Positions 1 through 8,336 of a stretch of 60,912 nucleotides of DNA are shown piece by piece. The notes below the pieces were generated by a model, which saw nothing but the letters and a program-made list of their open reading frames with translations, was not told the DNA's origin and did not search any database. The DNA is taken from positions 1 through 60,912 of the IMG/VR virus record IMGVR_UViG_3300003691_000005; one strand, 5' to 3'. The translations under genes and the position numbers were made by a program. The stretch comes from a virus. The first letter of the stretch is position 1, and each line of letters starts with the position of its first letter.

Positions 1-2
1 CA

Positions 3-713
3 GCAGACAGGCGGGCCAGGGCTAAAGCAGAAATCAATGCCGACTATGTTCTCGCCCAGTCAGTCAAGTTACTCAATAGAGCAATGGGTGAGGAACCGGT
101 TATTACTGTCAAGCATCACACTGACGAGAAGGGCGTGGACCATGCCACCATAACTGAAGAGCAGGCCTATGATCCGAAACATGTTAAAGCAGCGCTGCAG
201 CTGATTGGACAGCATAAAGACGTGCAAGCGTTCGCTATCACTGTAGAGCACAGTCACACCCACAAACTAGAACAACGCCTCGCTGCTCGTTCCAAGGTAA
301 TAGAAGGGAGAGCATTGAACCTGGGTGCAGATAACCCTGCTGGATTACCTCATATTGTTGATGATCGCGAGGTTATCGAAGTAAATGGAAGTTATAACGA
401 TGATGATGCGATTAAAGTAGAAAACGGGCAGGAGTCCCAAAAGAGGGTGCATTCAGCGCGGAAAGACGAAATGAACGCGAACGAGGCAAAACCAGCTTTT
501 GACGCTCGGGGGCAACGGCCGAATGAGTATATAGACAAATCTAAAACCCCTGATATTCCTGAATCTGTGGTGTCTACAGAAAAAAAATTTTTGGGGGTAG
601 AAAAACCTTTGGATCCTGATCGAGTTATTAAGCGTAGGCGAAAGAAGTTGAAGGCTGGTGAGGAGTTTGTACGAAAATATAGTGGGAAGCCTAGTCCGAA
701 GTTGGGTGTATAA
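3..713 (+). CDS. Terminase small subunit, 5'-truncated by the window edge
   Basis: The reading frame is open from base 3 to a stop at 713, so the start codon and N-terminal DNA-binding domain lie outside the window. The visible start (KAEINADYVLAQSVKLLNR) and the later block YDPKHVKAALQLIGQHKDVQAF match the C-terminal half of terminase small subunits, where an alpha-helical oligomerisation region follows the HTH. In the family this protein recognises the packaging site and loads the large subunit. The C-terminal third is charged and low complexity and ends in a basic stretch. The family call comes from sequence recognition; the location upstream of the large terminase supports it. Confidence 0.75.
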   Translation, partial: ADRRARAKAEINADYVLAQSVKLLNRAMGEEPVITVKHHTDEKGVDHATITEEQAYDPKHVKAALQLIGQHKDVQAFAITVEHSHTHKLEQRLAARSKVIEGRALNLGADNPAGLPHIVDDREVIEVNGSYNDDDAIKVENGQESQKRVHSARKDEMNANEAKPAFDARGQRPNEYIDKSKTPDIPESVVSTEKKFLGVEKPLDPDRVIKRRRKKLKAGEEFVRKYSGKPSPKLGV

Positions 714-748
714 TGCGTTGAACGGGTGCTGAATATGGGTTACGGGTG

Positions 749-889
749 ATGAAAATGAGGGTATATGTCGTTTTATTGCTAGTATTGGCGTTGGCTGTGT
801 ATTTAAGGAGTGAGGGTTTATATAGGATTGTTATCGAATTTGCGGGGGTTATACCTTTCGGGTTTGATGTCGTTTTTTTAATAGTTTGA
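749..889 (+). CDS. Small single-span membrane protein, 46 aa
   Basis: An ORF of 46 codons starts at ATG 749. Residues 4-18 are strongly hydrophobic and a second hydrophobic stretch lies at the C-terminus, so one or two membrane passes are likely. The ribosome-binding site is weak. It sits between the two terminase genes. No family recognised; a phage-membrane or spurious ORF are both possible. Confidence 0.4.
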   Translation: MKMRVYVVLLLVLALAVYLRSEGLYRIVIEFAGVIPFGFDVVFLIV

Positions 890-899
890 GGAGATTGTT

Positions 900-965
900 A
901 TGAAAGGTAAGCGATGTGGTACTTGTGTTTTTTTTGGTGTTCATGAGAATAGGGAGGCGGTATGA
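900..965 (+). CDS. Tiny Cys-containing peptide, 21 aa
   Basis: A 21-codon ORF with a good ribosome-binding site (GAGGAG, 8 bases before ATG 900) holds one CxxC pair (RCGTC). Its stop overlaps the next start as ATGA at 962, which suggests translational coupling. It may be a true micro-protein or only a coupling leader for the next gene. Confidence 0.4.
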   Translation: MKGKRCGTCVFFGVHENREAV

Positions 966-1441
966 ATATCCTAAAATCTGTGTCGAACGCTTCGCGTTGG
1001 TTGAGTAGGTTCTTTTTCTTTTGGGTCCCGGAATATGATGGTGTATCGCCGGAGTTGGATGATAACGGCCGGCCTTTGGATTACTTTGATAACAAGCCCT
1101 TCCATGCTGATCGCGACATTGGATTTAAACCGCCTCCTGTTGGTTACCGGCCGGGTCTAAATATACCGGTTGAAAAAAAATCGAAGGCTCCGCCTTTTCA
1201 TGTAGAGGTATCTTCCGCCGCGCACGGTGTTATTGTCGATCGCGCTGACGGGACAGTGGTGCTTGGATTAAAGTCTCATGGTTACCGTGATGTTATGTGG
1301 TGCCCTTCGGTTGATGAACCGGTGTTTGTTGCGTGGGATGAAAGTGAATGTATGGCTACTTGCCCCATGTGCCATGATCAATACAGCCTGTCTACCCATC
1401 CTTTTATAGTGCACATTGGACCAGTGGAGTTGCAGTCATGA
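962..1441 (+). CDS. Hypothetical protein, 159 aa
   Basis: The gene starts in the ATGA overlap with the preceding mini-ORF and ends overlapping the next gene by four bases. Residues 14-22 form a short aromatic hydrophobic patch (FFFFWV), too short for a sure membrane span. The C-terminal half has a CxxC pair (ATCPMC) and several His residues that could bind zinc. No family recognised. Tight overlaps on both sides place it in the terminase operon. Confidence 0.7.
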   Translation: MNILKSVSNASRWLSRFFFFWVPEYDGVSPELDDNGRPLDYFDNKPFHADRDIGFKPPPVGYRPGLNIPVEKKSKAPPFHVEVSSAAHGVIVDRADGTVVLGLKSHGYRDVMWCPSVDEPVFVAWDESECMATCPMCHDQYSLSTHPFIVHIGPVELQS

Positions 1442-1719
1442 GTGGTGATAACCCGGTTATAAGCATACGAGAAGTTGAAGAGGATGAAGACGCATTATTG
1501 TACGCTGATGGTTTTGACGATGCGATCATTGGTATCGGTTACCGGTGTGGCCAGCAACCTTTAGTGGTTTACGATGTTGATAAATGTATTGAGATACTGG
1601 TAGCGGATCAGGATATGACTTGGGATGAAGCTAGGGAATACTTTGAGTTCAATGTTGAAGGTGCCTGGGTTGGTGATAAAACCCCGATATGGATGACTAC
1701 AGGGGACATTGATGACTGA
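1438..1719 (+). CDS. Small acidic hypothetical protein, 93 aa
   Basis: This very acidic protein (many Asp and Glu, few basic residues) starts in an ATGA overlap and ends overlapping the next start. No motif recognised. Small acidic phage proteins sometimes mimic DNA or inhibit host enzymes, but nothing here shows that directly. Confidence 0.65.
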   Translation: MSGDNPVISIREVEEDEDALLYADGFDDAIIGIGYRCGQQPLVVYDVDKCIEILVADQDMTWDEAREYFEFNVEGAWVGDKTPIWMTTGDIDD

Positions 1720-1900
1720 AGAAGTTGTTTTAAATACCGAGACGGATGATAAGGAGGCCCGTTTGATCTGCAACTGGTGTCAGACGGGCTTTGATTATTT
1801 TGAAAAAGCTGATGATTACCATAATCACACGACTTGCCCATGGTGCAAGGAGAAAATAACGGTGCCGCGCCAGCGTATACGGAGGGCTAGGCCGAAATGA
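1712..1900 (+). CDS. Zinc-ribbon protein, 62 aa
   Basis: Two CxxC knuckles (CNWC near residue 16 and CPWC near residue 40), with nearby His residues between them, form a probable treble-clef or zinc-ribbon fold, followed by a basic tail (RQRIRRARPK). ATG 1712 is preferred over the in-frame TTG at 1709. The gene overlaps both neighbours and directly precedes the large terminase. It may be a nucleic-acid-binding accessory; the role is inferred only from the fold. Confidence 0.65.
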   Translation: MTEEVVLNTETDDKEARLICNWCQTGFDYFEKADDYHNHTTCPWCKEKITVPRQRIRRARPK

Positions 1901-3336
1901 GTGCTAATGCCGATACACTAGAAGACCAGCTGCAAATGGTCATAGAGGATTGTTACGATGATCTTCACCAGTTTGTAATGGTGTCTTTCCCTTGGGGCGA
2001 ACCGGGCGAATTAGAGGACCATGACGGTCCTGATATATGGCAATTGGCCTTAATGGAGTCGACTAAGAGGCATTTAGAGACGAGTCCACTAGGTATTTAC
2101 CGTGATGCTACTGCTTCAGGCCATGGTATCGGCAAATCAACAATGTGTGCTTGGATAATGCTTTGGTTGATGAGTACCAGGCCGCATTTGAACGGCATTA
2201 TTACTGCCAATACGTGGACCCAGCTTAAGACAAAAACTTGGCGTGAGCTTGCGATCTGGCATAAACGCGTTATTAATCGCCACTGGTTTAAATGGACTGA
2301 AACAAGGTTCTTTCATGTTGACCACCAAGAGACTTGGTATTGTTCACCAATACCGAATAGTGAACACAATTCAGAAGCGTTTGCTGGACAGCATGGCCGC
2401 CACACACTCATCATCTATGACGAGGCAAGCGCGATCCCTGACAAAATTTGGGAAGTGTCTGGTGGTGTTAATGACCCTCGGGTGTTCTGGTTCGTTTTTG
2501 GGAACCCAACGCAAAATACAGGCCGCTTTAAACAATGTTTTGGTCGATTTAGAAACCGATGGATTACTAGAAGTGTCGATTCTCGAGACTGTAAGATGCC
2601 CAACAAGGAAGAGTTGCAGAAGGACGTTGATGAGTGGGGTGAAGACTCCGACTACGTTAGAGTACGGATCAGGGGTGTTTTCCCACGAATGGGTGAAGAA
2701 CAATTCATATCCGGGGAGCTTGTCCAGCTTGCCATGGAACGCCTTGTCGAAGTACCGTGGGGCACCCCGAAAATATTAGGTGTTGACGTGGCCAGGTACG
2801 GCAATGATATGACGGTATTTGTTGGCCGCCATGGTAGAAAGCTCGCTAAGATCCAGAAGTACCGCGATCTAAACACGATGGAAGTTGCTGATAAAATCAT
2901 TGAAGAAAAAGAACGATCCGGTATCGATGTGATTATGATCGACGGTATTGGTATTGGTGCTGGTGTCGTCGATCGGTGCCGGCAACTGGGACACGATGTC
3001 ATTGAGGTGATATCCGGGTCCAAGCCAGATAAGGACAATGAGGACGTTTGCTATAACAAGCGCTCTGAGATGTGGTTTAGGGGTAGGACTTGGTTGGAAA
3101 CAGCTGATATTCCAGACGATGCCGACCTTGAGAACGATCTTACTGAGATAAAGGCCTTCTACGACAATAAACATCGCATTCAGATGGAAAAGAAATCCGA
3201 TATGAAAAAGCGCGGATTAGCCTCACCTGACGTTGGAGACGCTTTAATGTTAACCTTCGCCTTTAATACACCCCCTGTTCGACGTTTAGGGGCTCGATCT
3301 CAATCGATGGACCCTGTTTATTCAGGAGATTATTAA
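1897..3336 (+). CDS. terL: Terminase large subunit (packaging ATPase and nuclease)
   Basis: This is the motor that translocates and cuts concatemeric phage DNA at the portal. The ATPase half shows a Walker A loop GHGIGKS at residues 75-81 and a Walker B motif TLIIYDEAS with D175 and E176. The nuclease half has the RNase H-like arrangement of acidic residues: D297 (GVDVARYG), D349 (IMIDGIG) and D445/D448 (SPDVGDAL). The length of 479 aa is normal for the family. The start overlaps the previous stop (ATGA). All key catalytic residues are present, so it should be functional. The motifs are visible; the function is family knowledge. Confidence 0.95.
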   Translation: MSANADTLEDQLQMVIEDCYDDLHQFVMVSFPWGEPGELEDHDGPDIWQLALMESTKRHLETSPLGIYRDATASGHGIGKSTMCAWIMLWLMSTRPHLNGIITANTWTQLKTKTWRELAIWHKRVINRHWFKWTETRFFHVDHQETWYCSPIPNSEHNSEAFAGQHGRHTLIIYDEASAIPDKIWEVSGGVNDPRVFWFVFGNPTQNTGRFKQCFGRFRNRWITRSVDSRDCKMPNKEELQKDVDEWGEDSDYVRVRIRGVFPRMGEEQFISGELVQLAMERLVEVPWGTPKILGVDVARYGNDMTVFVGRHGRKLAKIQKYRDLNTMEVADKIIEEKERSGIDVIMIDGIGIGAGVVDRCRQLGHDVIEVISGSKPDKDNEDVCYNKRSEMWFRGRTWLETADIPDDADLENDLTEIKAFYDNKHRIQMEKKSDMKKRGLASPDVGDALMLTFAFNTPPVRRLGARSQSMDPVYSGDY

Positions 3337-3611
3337 TGAAGTGCAATATATGCAATTCTGAGCTAGTTAAAACTCGTATAACGCCATTGGTGGTTGACGG
3401 AAGAAGCCGTAATGTGACAACGTATGAGTGCGATAAGTGTGCAAAAGACAATTCTCTTGACGTTTATCACTGTATTCCAGTCGAAGAAGTTGACACGCAT
3501 CAGATGGATTATGATTGCTGGTGCCACCCAACCCGATCTACTGAAGAAGGCGAATTAGTAGTTATGCACTACCCTTTAATTGAAGTCGGTACTACCGAGA
3601 GGTTAATGTAA
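3336..3611 (+). CDS. Zinc-finger-like hypothetical protein, 91 aa
   Basis: Two N-terminal Cys pairs, CNIC (residues 3-6) and CDKC (near residue 33), suggest a zinc ribbon. Further Cys and His follow near residues 65-69 (CWCH). The start overlaps the terminase stop as TAATG and the stop overlaps the next ATG in the same way, so it is translationally coupled on both sides. No family named. Confidence 0.65.
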   Translation: MKCNICNSELVKTRITPLVVDGRSRNVTTYECDKCAKDNSLDVYHCIPVEEVDTHQMDYDCWCHPTRSTEEGELVVMHYPLIEVGTTERLM

Positions 3612-3766
3612 TGGCAGATAGTAGTGAAATAATAGATTACAGAGTATTGGTCGCTGAATCGGAAGGGGAGGAGTACCCGTTCTTTGAGCATATTGCTTAT
3701 GAATTTTCCAGACGATATTTCAAAGAGGACGACAATGATGGCGTCTACAACTCAAACCCCAACTAG
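3611..3766 (+). CDS. Small acidic hypothetical protein, 51 aa
   Basis: A short ORF begins in a TAATG overlap with the upstream gene and encodes an acidic, aromatic-rich peptide (MADSSEIIDYRVLVAESEGE at the start). The overlap is the main support that it is translated. No family recognised. Confidence 0.5.
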   Translation: MADSSEIIDYRVLVAESEGEEYPFFEHIAYEFSRRYFKEDDNDGVYNSNPN

Positions 3767-3778
3767 CAGGAAATCCCT

Positions 3779-4021
3779 ATGAGTGCGGAAATTAAGCAAA
3801 AGAAAGCCCGGAAGCAAACTAAATATGCTGATGGGATGAAGGATGATGAAATTGTAAAAAAAGGGAAGCCGACAAAAACAGGCAAAGATCACCCTGATCA
3901 TATGGACACTGCCGCATGGTGGAAAAGAAAGGCAGGTGTAGGCAGCAAGGCTGGTGAAGGTGCTTTAGCTAAACGCAGGAAAGAGAAACTTGATAAAGAA
4001 ATAAAGGACGCTGGCGGCTAA
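3779..4021 (+). CDS. Lys-rich basic hypothetical protein, 80 aa
   Basis: A strongly basic, lysine-rich, probably disordered protein with a central WWKRK motif. It lies between packaging genes and the portal, where small DNA-binding or scaffold-like proteins can occur. The stop overlaps the next ATG (TAATG). Function unknown. Confidence 0.6.
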   Translation: MSAEIKQKKARKQTKYADGMKDDEIVKKGKPTKTGKDHPDHMDTAAWWKRKAGVGSKAGEGALAKRRKEKLDKEIKDAGG

Positions 4022-4116
4022 TGTTTCTGTACCACCTAATTGAGCTAGCAGCTTCGGTCATAGGTATCGGATTGCTGCTAGTTCATGTTTCAGCTCTTTT
4101 TTTTGGTAAAAGTTAA
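4021..4116 (+). CDS. Single-span membrane micro-protein, 31 aa
   Basis: The 31-residue product is nearly all hydrophobic from residues 5 to 28 and ends GKS. It starts and stops in TAATG overlaps with both neighbours, which is strong support for coupled translation despite the small size. Function unknown. Confidence 0.5.
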   Translation: MFLYHLIELAASVIGIGLLLVHVSALFFGKS

Positions 4117-4508
4117 TGCAGAATATACAAAAAGATCTAATGATGGTCGACGCGAATGGCGAATCCGTTATGGATGATATGGGCCAGGTAGTGCCAGGAT
4201 CGGTGGTCACATTGCACAACAATTTGATTACAGCTTTACGCAAGGCCTATCCTAAATGGGCTGATTATTGGAAAATAACCGTGGATACCAGAGGCGGTAT
4301 CGTTCAGGTTAGAAACCTCAGACTTTCGGGAGATATGGGGTTTGTATTGCACATAACTGAAATTGACCCTGAAATGAAAAGAGTTCGGGAGATGGCAGGG
4401 GAATTGTTTGAACGTTTTAATGTTGCGCGAGGGCGTGGTCTATCAATCAGGAAAGCAATGCAAGACGTGAAAACTGACGGCATTGGCAGAATCCAACACG
4501 AGAAATAG
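4116..4508 (+). CDS. Hypothetical protein upstream of portal, 130 aa
   Basis: Mixed alpha/beta protein with a central segment resembling a small sheet (WKITVDTRGGIVQVRNLRL) and a basic helical C-terminus. Starts in a TAATG overlap and ends two bases before the portal ATG. Conserved position suggests a head or packaging role, but no family is recognised. Confidence 0.65.
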   Translation: MQNIQKDLMMVDANGESVMDDMGQVVPGSVVTLHNNLITALRKAYPKWADYWKITVDTRGGIVQVRNLRLSGDMGFVLHITEIDPEMKRVREMAGELFERFNVARGRGLSIRKAMQDVKTDGIGRIQHEK

Positions 4509-4510
4509 TT

Positions 4511-6790
4511 ATGCCCCAAGGACTACAACAAGCGGGATCGACGCCGAATCAACTCAAAGCTGACTCTGATAACCCGAAAGGAACCGGAGCAGACGATCGA
4601 CCTAAACACGATGATCAATGGTTGCTAATAGCTCGAGACGCCTATAACGAGGCTGAAAGTTATTATGACGCGAATATCCGCGCTGATCATGAACGTAATA
4701 TGTCTCACTTCCATAGTAAGCATGCACCAGGCTCCAAGTATTACTCTGAAGCCTATAACTATCGTCACAAGGGTTTCCGGCCCAAGACTCGTAGTTTTGT
4801 ACGACGCCAGGAAGCGACATTATTGAAATCGATGTTCAGTACAGCTGACTTTGTAACGGTAAAGGCCGCTCGATCAAACCATCCGTCACATCAGGTAAGT
4901 GCTGAGATGAATCAGCATTTATTGCAATATCGTTTAGAAAACACCATTCCATGGTTCCAAACGGTACTGGCCGCTTATCAGGAAACGTTGAATTTAGGCA
5001 TCTGTATTAGCTATCAATATTGGGATTACGAAGAAGAAGGCGATACTACATCGTTTGAATTTGAGGCTAAAGAAGGGTTGGTCAGTGATGATGAACCGTA
5101 TACCTCTCCCAAGGATGAGCAAGAACAGATTATTCCCGGTGATGAATTTGATGCTGATAGCCCCGGTATTGGCAGCACTGAAGAATCGATGAGCGAACAA
5201 GACAATATACTTGACGGTTATTTTGGTGGAGGTGACCCACAAACGAGAGAAGCACCAATCCCTACCATCGTTAAAGACACGCCAGCTACCGCTCTTAGGC
5301 CAGCTGAAAACGTATTCTTCTCCGTCGCGGCAGACTTTCGAGATCCTGCAGGCACTAGCCCTTTCATTATTGATAAGATCCCAATGTTTATCGATGACGT
5401 TAAAGCGATGGCTAGCGGTAAAACAGGCAGTGGAAACATACCCTGGTTTGAGTTAACTGAATCTCAATTACTTATCGGTAAGACGGCAGATTATGACCCT
5501 GTGAGGCGTCAACGTGAAGGCAATCGTGAAGACAGTAAAGACCAAACTCATTTGCACCGTGGATTCGATACGGTCTGGGTCCATAGAAACATCATCAAAA
5601 AAGATGGAGTCGACTGGCTGTATTACACCCTTGGTGTTCACTACCGATTGTCAGATCCCATACCATTACGTCAGGAGTTCCCATGGCTCAAGCCTGGAGA
5701 AAGACCCTACGTCATCGGCTTCTCTAACATTGAAGCTCACAGAAATTATCCCGAATCCCTAGTCGGGTTAGGCGCTAGAACTCAGCAAGATGCCAACCAG
5801 TTAAACAATAGTCGATTTGATAATGTCGAACTCAGTTTGAATCGACGCTATATTGTGAAGCGATCAGCGATGATTGATTATCGAGGCCTTCAACGTAATG
5901 TTCCCGGTGGTGTAACCGAGACTGACGACCCGGTAAACGACATTAAAATAGAATCTCCACCAGACGTCACTTCTGGATCGTACAACGAGCAGGATCGCAT
6001 TAACGCTGATTATGACGAGCTTGTTGGCATGTTCAGTGGATCCTCAGTCAGTACGAATAGCGGTATGAATGAGACTGTCGGTGGCATGAAGTTACTGGCC
6101 GGCGATGCTGATTCACTTACCGAATACCCTATGATGGTTTTCATGATCACCTGGGTTATTCCAACACTGAAGCAGATTGTTCGACTCGAGCAAACTCATG
6201 AATCTGATGGAGCATTGTTAAACCTTCTGGGTGAGAAAGCCCAATTATGGCAACGTTATCGAGTAGAGCGCGTCACTGATAAATGGATTCAGGGAAGTAT
6301 GAATCTACAGGTATCGGCTAGTTTCGGATCAGCTAACCCTGAACAGCGCTTGCAGCGTCTTGCAGCTGGTTTCGGGTTGATCTTCCAACTAGCCCCAGGG
6401 TTAGCACAGAAGCTCGAAGGCAAGGAAGTTGGTAAGGAAATACTAGCTATTATGGGTTACCAAGGCACCGATCGATTCTTCCCTGAAGGCGGTCCAGAAG
6501 TACCGGGTGTTAATCCAGATAAGAACAAAGGCGACGTCACTGAGAATGATCAAGCCAAACTAGATCAAGATTTCGCTATGCATCAAGAGAAAATGCAGGC
6601 AGCTGAACGTAAGTTGCAGTGGGATATTGAGCGTTTCTTCAAAGAGGAGGAGCGGCATTTAAGGAAAGAACTACAAACACAAGAAATAGGTGCTCAAGAG
6701 TTTCAAGCGAAAATGGAAAGAATCGCGTCAGATCGACAAACAGCAGTAGATGAAATGAGGGTTAAACTACAAGTGGGGAGTGGTATATGA
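4511..6790 (+). CDS. Portal protein
   Basis: At 759 aa it has the size of podovirus portal (head-tail connector) subunits, which form the dodecameric channel through which DNA enters and leaves. The N-terminal part has the helix-rich region typical of portals (DHERNMSHFHSKHAPGSKYY, then RPKTRSFVRRQEATLLKSMF). The centre carries PYVIGFSNIEAHRNYPESLVGLGARTQ-like connector sequence, and the last 130 residues are a long charged coiled coil that could form a barrel extending into the capsid. An acidic insertion lies near residues 190-260. It is preceded by terminase and followed by a scaffold-like protein and coat. The call rests on overall pattern and position. Confidence 0.8.
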   Translation: MPQGLQQAGSTPNQLKADSDNPKGTGADDRPKHDDQWLLIARDAYNEAESYYDANIRADHERNMSHFHSKHAPGSKYYSEAYNYRHKGFRPKTRSFVRRQEATLLKSMFSTADFVTVKAARSNHPSHQVSAEMNQHLLQYRLENTIPWFQTVLAAYQETLNLGICISYQYWDYEEEGDTTSFEFEAKEGLVSDDEPYTSPKDEQEQIIPGDEFDADSPGIGSTEESMSEQDNILDGYFGGGDPQTREAPIPTIVKDTPATALRPAENVFFSVAADFRDPAGTSPFIIDKIPMFIDDVKAMASGKTGSGNIPWFELTESQLLIGKTADYDPVRRQREGNREDSKDQTHLHRGFDTVWVHRNIIKKDGVDWLYYTLGVHYRLSDPIPLRQEFPWLKPGERPYVIGFSNIEAHRNYPESLVGLGARTQQDANQLNNSRFDNVELSLNRRYIVKRSAMIDYRGLQRNVPGGVTETDDPVNDIKIESPPDVTSGSYNEQDRINADYDELVGMFSGSSVSTNSGMNETVGGMKLLAGDADSLTEYPMMVFMITWVIPTLKQIVRLEQTHESDGALLNLLGEKAQLWQRYRVERVTDKWIQGSMNLQVSASFGSANPEQRLQRLAAGFGLIFQLAPGLAQKLEGKEVGKEILAIMGYQGTDRFFPEGGPEVPGVNPDKNKGDVTENDQAKLDQDFAMHQEKMQAAERKLQWDIERFFKEEERHLRKELQTQEIGAQEFQAKMERIASDRQTAVDEMRVKLQVGSGI

Positions 6791-7104
6791 ATGATAAGCG
6801 CCAAGAAATAACTGCCGAGGAGTACGAGAAGGAGAGGGCGGTTTTGGGAAGTGATGCAGAGATGTTTAGCCGGTCAGAACTTGGGAAGTTCATTTACGAC
6901 CGGGCGAGAATGAGTGAGGAGCAATTGGTTGAGCAGCTGATAATGTCGGCATCTGCTTCGACTGATTTAATGCTGGTTAAAATGTCTATCGATATCCAGA
7001 TGCACCGAATGTTACCGAAGTATATTGAGGAAGCGATAGCTAGTGGGCATGCAGCTAGACGCAATCTGATGATGATGGAAGCGCAAGCACAACATAAAGA
7101 TTAA
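6787..7104 (+). CDS. Hypothetical helical protein after portal, 105 aa
   Basis: All-alpha, charged protein with Met-rich C-terminal helix, starting in an ATGA overlap with the portal gene. Small helical proteins often separate portal and scaffold genes in podoviruses. Function unknown; co-expression with the portal is certain from the overlap. Confidence 0.65.
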   Translation: MNDKRQEITAEEYEKERAVLGSDAEMFSRSELGKFIYDRARMSEEQLVEQLIMSASASTDLMLVKMSIDIQMHRMLPKYIEEAIASGHAARRNLMMMEAQAQHKD

Positions 7105-7144
7105 TAAACCGATCTACCCGTTAGGATGATCAATAGAGGATAAT

Positions 7145-8284
7145 ATGAACGTAAAAGTAAAAGAGCAAGAAGGGGATACAACCCGCACAGCAGCTGAGCC
7201 TGTTGTGGCGGCCCATGCGTCGAGAGATGATCCCGCGCCAGATAAATTGGTGGTCACTCCAGACGCAGTAGAAATTATCGAAGAAGTTGTCATTGAAGAC
7301 GAGAAACCGATTGATGATGATGACATTCGAGGCCAGATATACAAAAAGCATAGTGAAAAACAAACCAAGGAAGCAGAGGAGAGTGCGGCCCAGTTTGGTG
7401 AAAATAGTGATTTAGGCGTTGAAAATACTGGTACTGACGTTATAATCGATGAAACAGGCAAGACATCTACCCCCCCGGATGATGACTTATATGTTGATAT
7501 AAACGTATTTGGAAAGGTGCGGCAGGTACTGAAAGCAAAGGTCGATGAGGCTGGCGGAGTTCAGGTCTACCAGCTTAAAGAAGCAGCATACGAACAAATG
7601 CGTCAGAACAAGCAGATTAGCGATGATAATGTTAGTCGGCAAAAATCCCTTGACGAGCGGGAACGTCAAATCGGATTGAAAGAGGCTGTTGTACCCACCC
7701 TGGATCAACAAGAAGCCAAAGATACAAAACCCGATCGGTCTACCCCTACAGATGACCAATCCCTTGAAAAGATGGCACAGATATATCAAGACGCTGTGCT
7801 TGACGATGATGAAAACGCCCCGTCAATACTGGCTGATATGGTTCGCCAATCAGCACAAACTGGTGAGAAGTTTGATAAAGATGCTTTCCGCCAGGAAGTA
7901 AAGGACGAAATAGCTTTCGATCAACGTCAGTCCAAAGTTTTTAAGGCCAGAGATGCCCTGATTGAAAATAACCCAGAGCTGAATAAAAAGGATAAACGTT
8001 TTGATCCTCGACTATTCACAGCGATCGACGATGAAACAACCATAATCGATCGTCAGCATCCCAATTGGGAGCCTGCTGAAGTTATTGCTGAAGCGCTCAA
8101 ACGCGTCAATAAATGGAAGGGTGTAAAGGTCGATGAATCGATGTCGGACAAGCAAAATCTAAAACGGAAAATGAATACGCCGAAGGTAGGTAATCAGCGT
8201 TTTGCTACGCCGCCACCGCCTCCGGTAGAAACTAGCTCCGACTACGTGACTAAACTACGAAAGTCACGCGGTCAGGAAATTTAA
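7145..8284 (+). CDS. Putative scaffolding protein
   Basis: Between portal and coat lies a 379-aa, highly charged, low-complexity protein: an acidic N-terminal half (clusters of Asp and Glu near residues 45-65), a helical middle (residues 140-250) and a basic, Pro-containing C-terminus (PPPPPVETSS near residue 355). This composition and position match scaffold proteins, whose C-terminal helices bind coat during procapsid assembly and which leave afterwards. A good ribosome-binding site (GAGGATA) precedes ATG 7145. No sequence family is recognised, so the call depends on context. Confidence 0.65.
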   Translation: MNVKVKEQEGDTTRTAAEPVVAAHASRDDPAPDKLVVTPDAVEIIEEVVIEDEKPIDDDDIRGQIYKKHSEKQTKEAEESAAQFGENSDLGVENTGTDVIIDETGKTSTPPDDDLYVDINVFGKVRQVLKAKVDEAGGVQVYQLKEAAYEQMRQNKQISDDNVSRQKSLDERERQIGLKEAVVPTLDQQEAKDTKPDRSTPTDDQSLEKMAQIYQDAVLDDDENAPSILADMVRQSAQTGEKFDKDAFRQEVKDEIAFDQRQSKVFKARDALIENNPELNKKDKRFDPRLFTAIDDETTIIDRQHPNWEPAEVIAEALKRVNKWKGVKVDESMSDKQNLKRKMNTPKVGNQRFATPPPPPVETSSDYVTKLRKSRGQEI

Positions 8285-8292
8285 CTAGACTG

Positions 8293-8311
8293 TTTAAGGA
8301 ATCTCCTTAAA
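8293..8311 (+). promoter_or_regulatory. Perfect 8-bp hairpin in the coat gene leader
   Basis: TTTAAGGA (8293-8300) and TCCTTAAA (8304-8311) are a perfect inverted repeat around a 3-base loop, 26 bases before the coat start. There is no T-run after it, so it is not a standard terminator. It could be an mRNA end-stabiliser or processing site that raises coat yield. Confidence 0.5.
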
Positions 8312-8336
8312 GGGTCGACTTTTTGGAGATTTAATT

